Source of the DNA: Phycisphaerae bacterium
Lineage (GTDB): Bacteria; Planctomycetota; Phycisphaerae; Sedimentisphaerales; SM23-30
Direction of reading: 5' to 3'
Assembly (NCBI GenBank): GCA_016342495.1
Contig: JAEIOG010000055.1
Coordinates: 1 to 33,724, forward strand
Length of the DNA stretch: 33,724 nt
Positions 33,372-33,724 of this stretch are shown piece after piece. The notes beneath the pieces are model-generated. The model was not told the DNA's origin. It did no database searches and saw only the letters and a list, made by a program, of their open reading frames with translations. The position numbers and the translations under genes were made by a program. Every line of letters starts with the position of its first letter. Within the stretch, counting starts at the first letter, position 1.

Positions 33372-33638
33372 TTATTGTGACTTTCCAGCTTCGAAATACA
33401 TGCAGGCATCATTTTGGGGAAACTCTGCTAATGCATCTTCGACCCACATACTGATTGTATATGAATCAATTAAAGCATTATGGATGGTGGCTGGAAGAGT
33501 AAGGTGGTATTGGCCGTCGATAAATAAGCATGTGCCATTATAGCCATCGATGTTCCAGAGATTGGTATCTGAATCTGTGTCGATTTGACCATTGTGATGA
33601 TTAGAACTGCTATCGATTGCAAAAAAAATTGTAATCCT
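33372..33638 (-). pseudogene. Decayed LamG-domain fragment
   Basis: The minus strand reads as a LamG/concanavalin-like segment: AIDSSSNHHNGQ, then NGTCLFIDGQYHLTLPATI, then DSYTISMWVEDALAEF, ending FEAGKSQ and a stop. This covers only the first half or so of such a domain. The frame is closed upstream by a TAA (33639-33641) and has no start codon. Beside that lies a run of eight T residues (as read on the minus strand). One extra base there would join it to an ATG at 33649 that overlaps the preceding gene stop as TAATG. It is probably a frameshifted, truncated remnant or a deletion scar. It is too short for a full domain (about 150 residues). Confidence 0.6.
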
Positions 33639-33648
33639 TTAGTATACA

Positions 33649-33724
33649 TTATTCCTGTTGCTCCAATGCCGTTCGATACAATTTTTCTACATCTTGCTGA
33701 CTTAATGGAAAATCATACATGGCT
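33649..33724 (-). CDS. C-terminal end of a LamG-like protein (partial, continues beyond window)
   Basis: The last 24 or so codons of a minus-strand gene read AMYDFPLSQQDVEKLYRTAL, then EQQE and a stop. The YDFPLS...QDVEKLYR pattern is the usual closing strand and helix of LamG-type lectin domains. Its upstream part lies outside the window, so the rest of the protein is unknown. The stop overlaps a possible ATG for the decayed LamG fragment that follows. Confidence 0.55.
   Translation of the reverse strand, partial: AMYDFPLSQQDVEKLYRTALEQQE

Noticed and set aside
1-33724. CRISPR arrays, rRNA, tRNA genes, intact insertion sequences or prophage genes
   Set aside because: No regularly spaced repeats, no transposase or integrase, no phage structural proteins and no rRNA/tRNA folds were found in the window.

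Overview
The window is AT-rich bacterial chromosome carrying about 22 protein genes, most of them on the minus strand. The most informative taxonomic signals are a secreted protein ending in a dockerin-like calcium-binding module, a Tat-exported type I sulfatase, LamG-type lectin sequence and a DUF4914-type protein. Together they suggest a Planctomycetota bacterium, probably class Phycisphaerae. This is inferred from protein character, not from a marker-gene search. Many starts have good Shine-Dalgarno sites, and intrinsic terminators and sigma70-like promoters are easy to read.

Layout. 1-6.6 kb (minus): phosphohexomutase, DUF4914 protein, glutamate dehydrogenase and thioredoxin, separated by long gaps that hold terminators and a gdhA promoter with a perfect palindrome. 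6.7-9.5 kb (minus): RidA-like protein, ScpA and TrpS. 9.5-12.3 kb: a radical-SAM KamA-family aminomutase (plus) with a long leader, convergent with dapF (minus) across a shared bidirectional terminator. 12.5-15.6 kb (plus): a GGDEF diguanylate cyclase, then a MarR regulator and a secreted alkylsulfatase-like metallo-hydrolase that share a palindromic operator. 15.6-19.1 kb (minus): xseB, xseA and an HDOD protein with a degenerate GGDEF domain. 19.4-23.3 kb (minus): lnt, argJ and argC. 23.4-25.8 kb (minus): a YgjP-like metallopeptidase overlapped by a U32 peptidase. 25.9-30.8 kb (minus): sulfatase, a Met/Gly-rich thioredoxin-like secreted protein, and metK. 31.3-33.3 kb (plus): a secreted protein of five PPC-like modules plus dockerin. 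The right edge holds a LamG C-terminus and a decayed LamG fragment on the minus strand.

How the genes work together. Most are housekeeping: amino-acid metabolism (gdhA, dapF, argC, argJ, kamA-like, metK), DNA repair and segregation (xseAB, scpA), translation (trpS), redox (trxA), lipoprotein maturation (lnt) and cell-wall precursors (dapF, the phosphohexomutase). The accessory parts are the MarR/alkylsulfatase cassette, the sulfatase with its Met-rich upstream neighbour, the dockerin protein and the LamG remnants. These fit a bacterium that processes sulfated or polymeric substrates outside the cytoplasm.

The most notable signals are: one palindrome placed exactly in the -35/-10 spacer of marR and repeated before its neighbour; a 56-nt triple-hairpin repeat present twice; a thioredoxin-like domain whose active site is lost and which carries Met-Gly-Pro tracts; a KamA-family enzyme apparently lacking the lysine-recognition aspartates; and an exact 33-bp duplication that gives lnt two equivalent in-frame starts.
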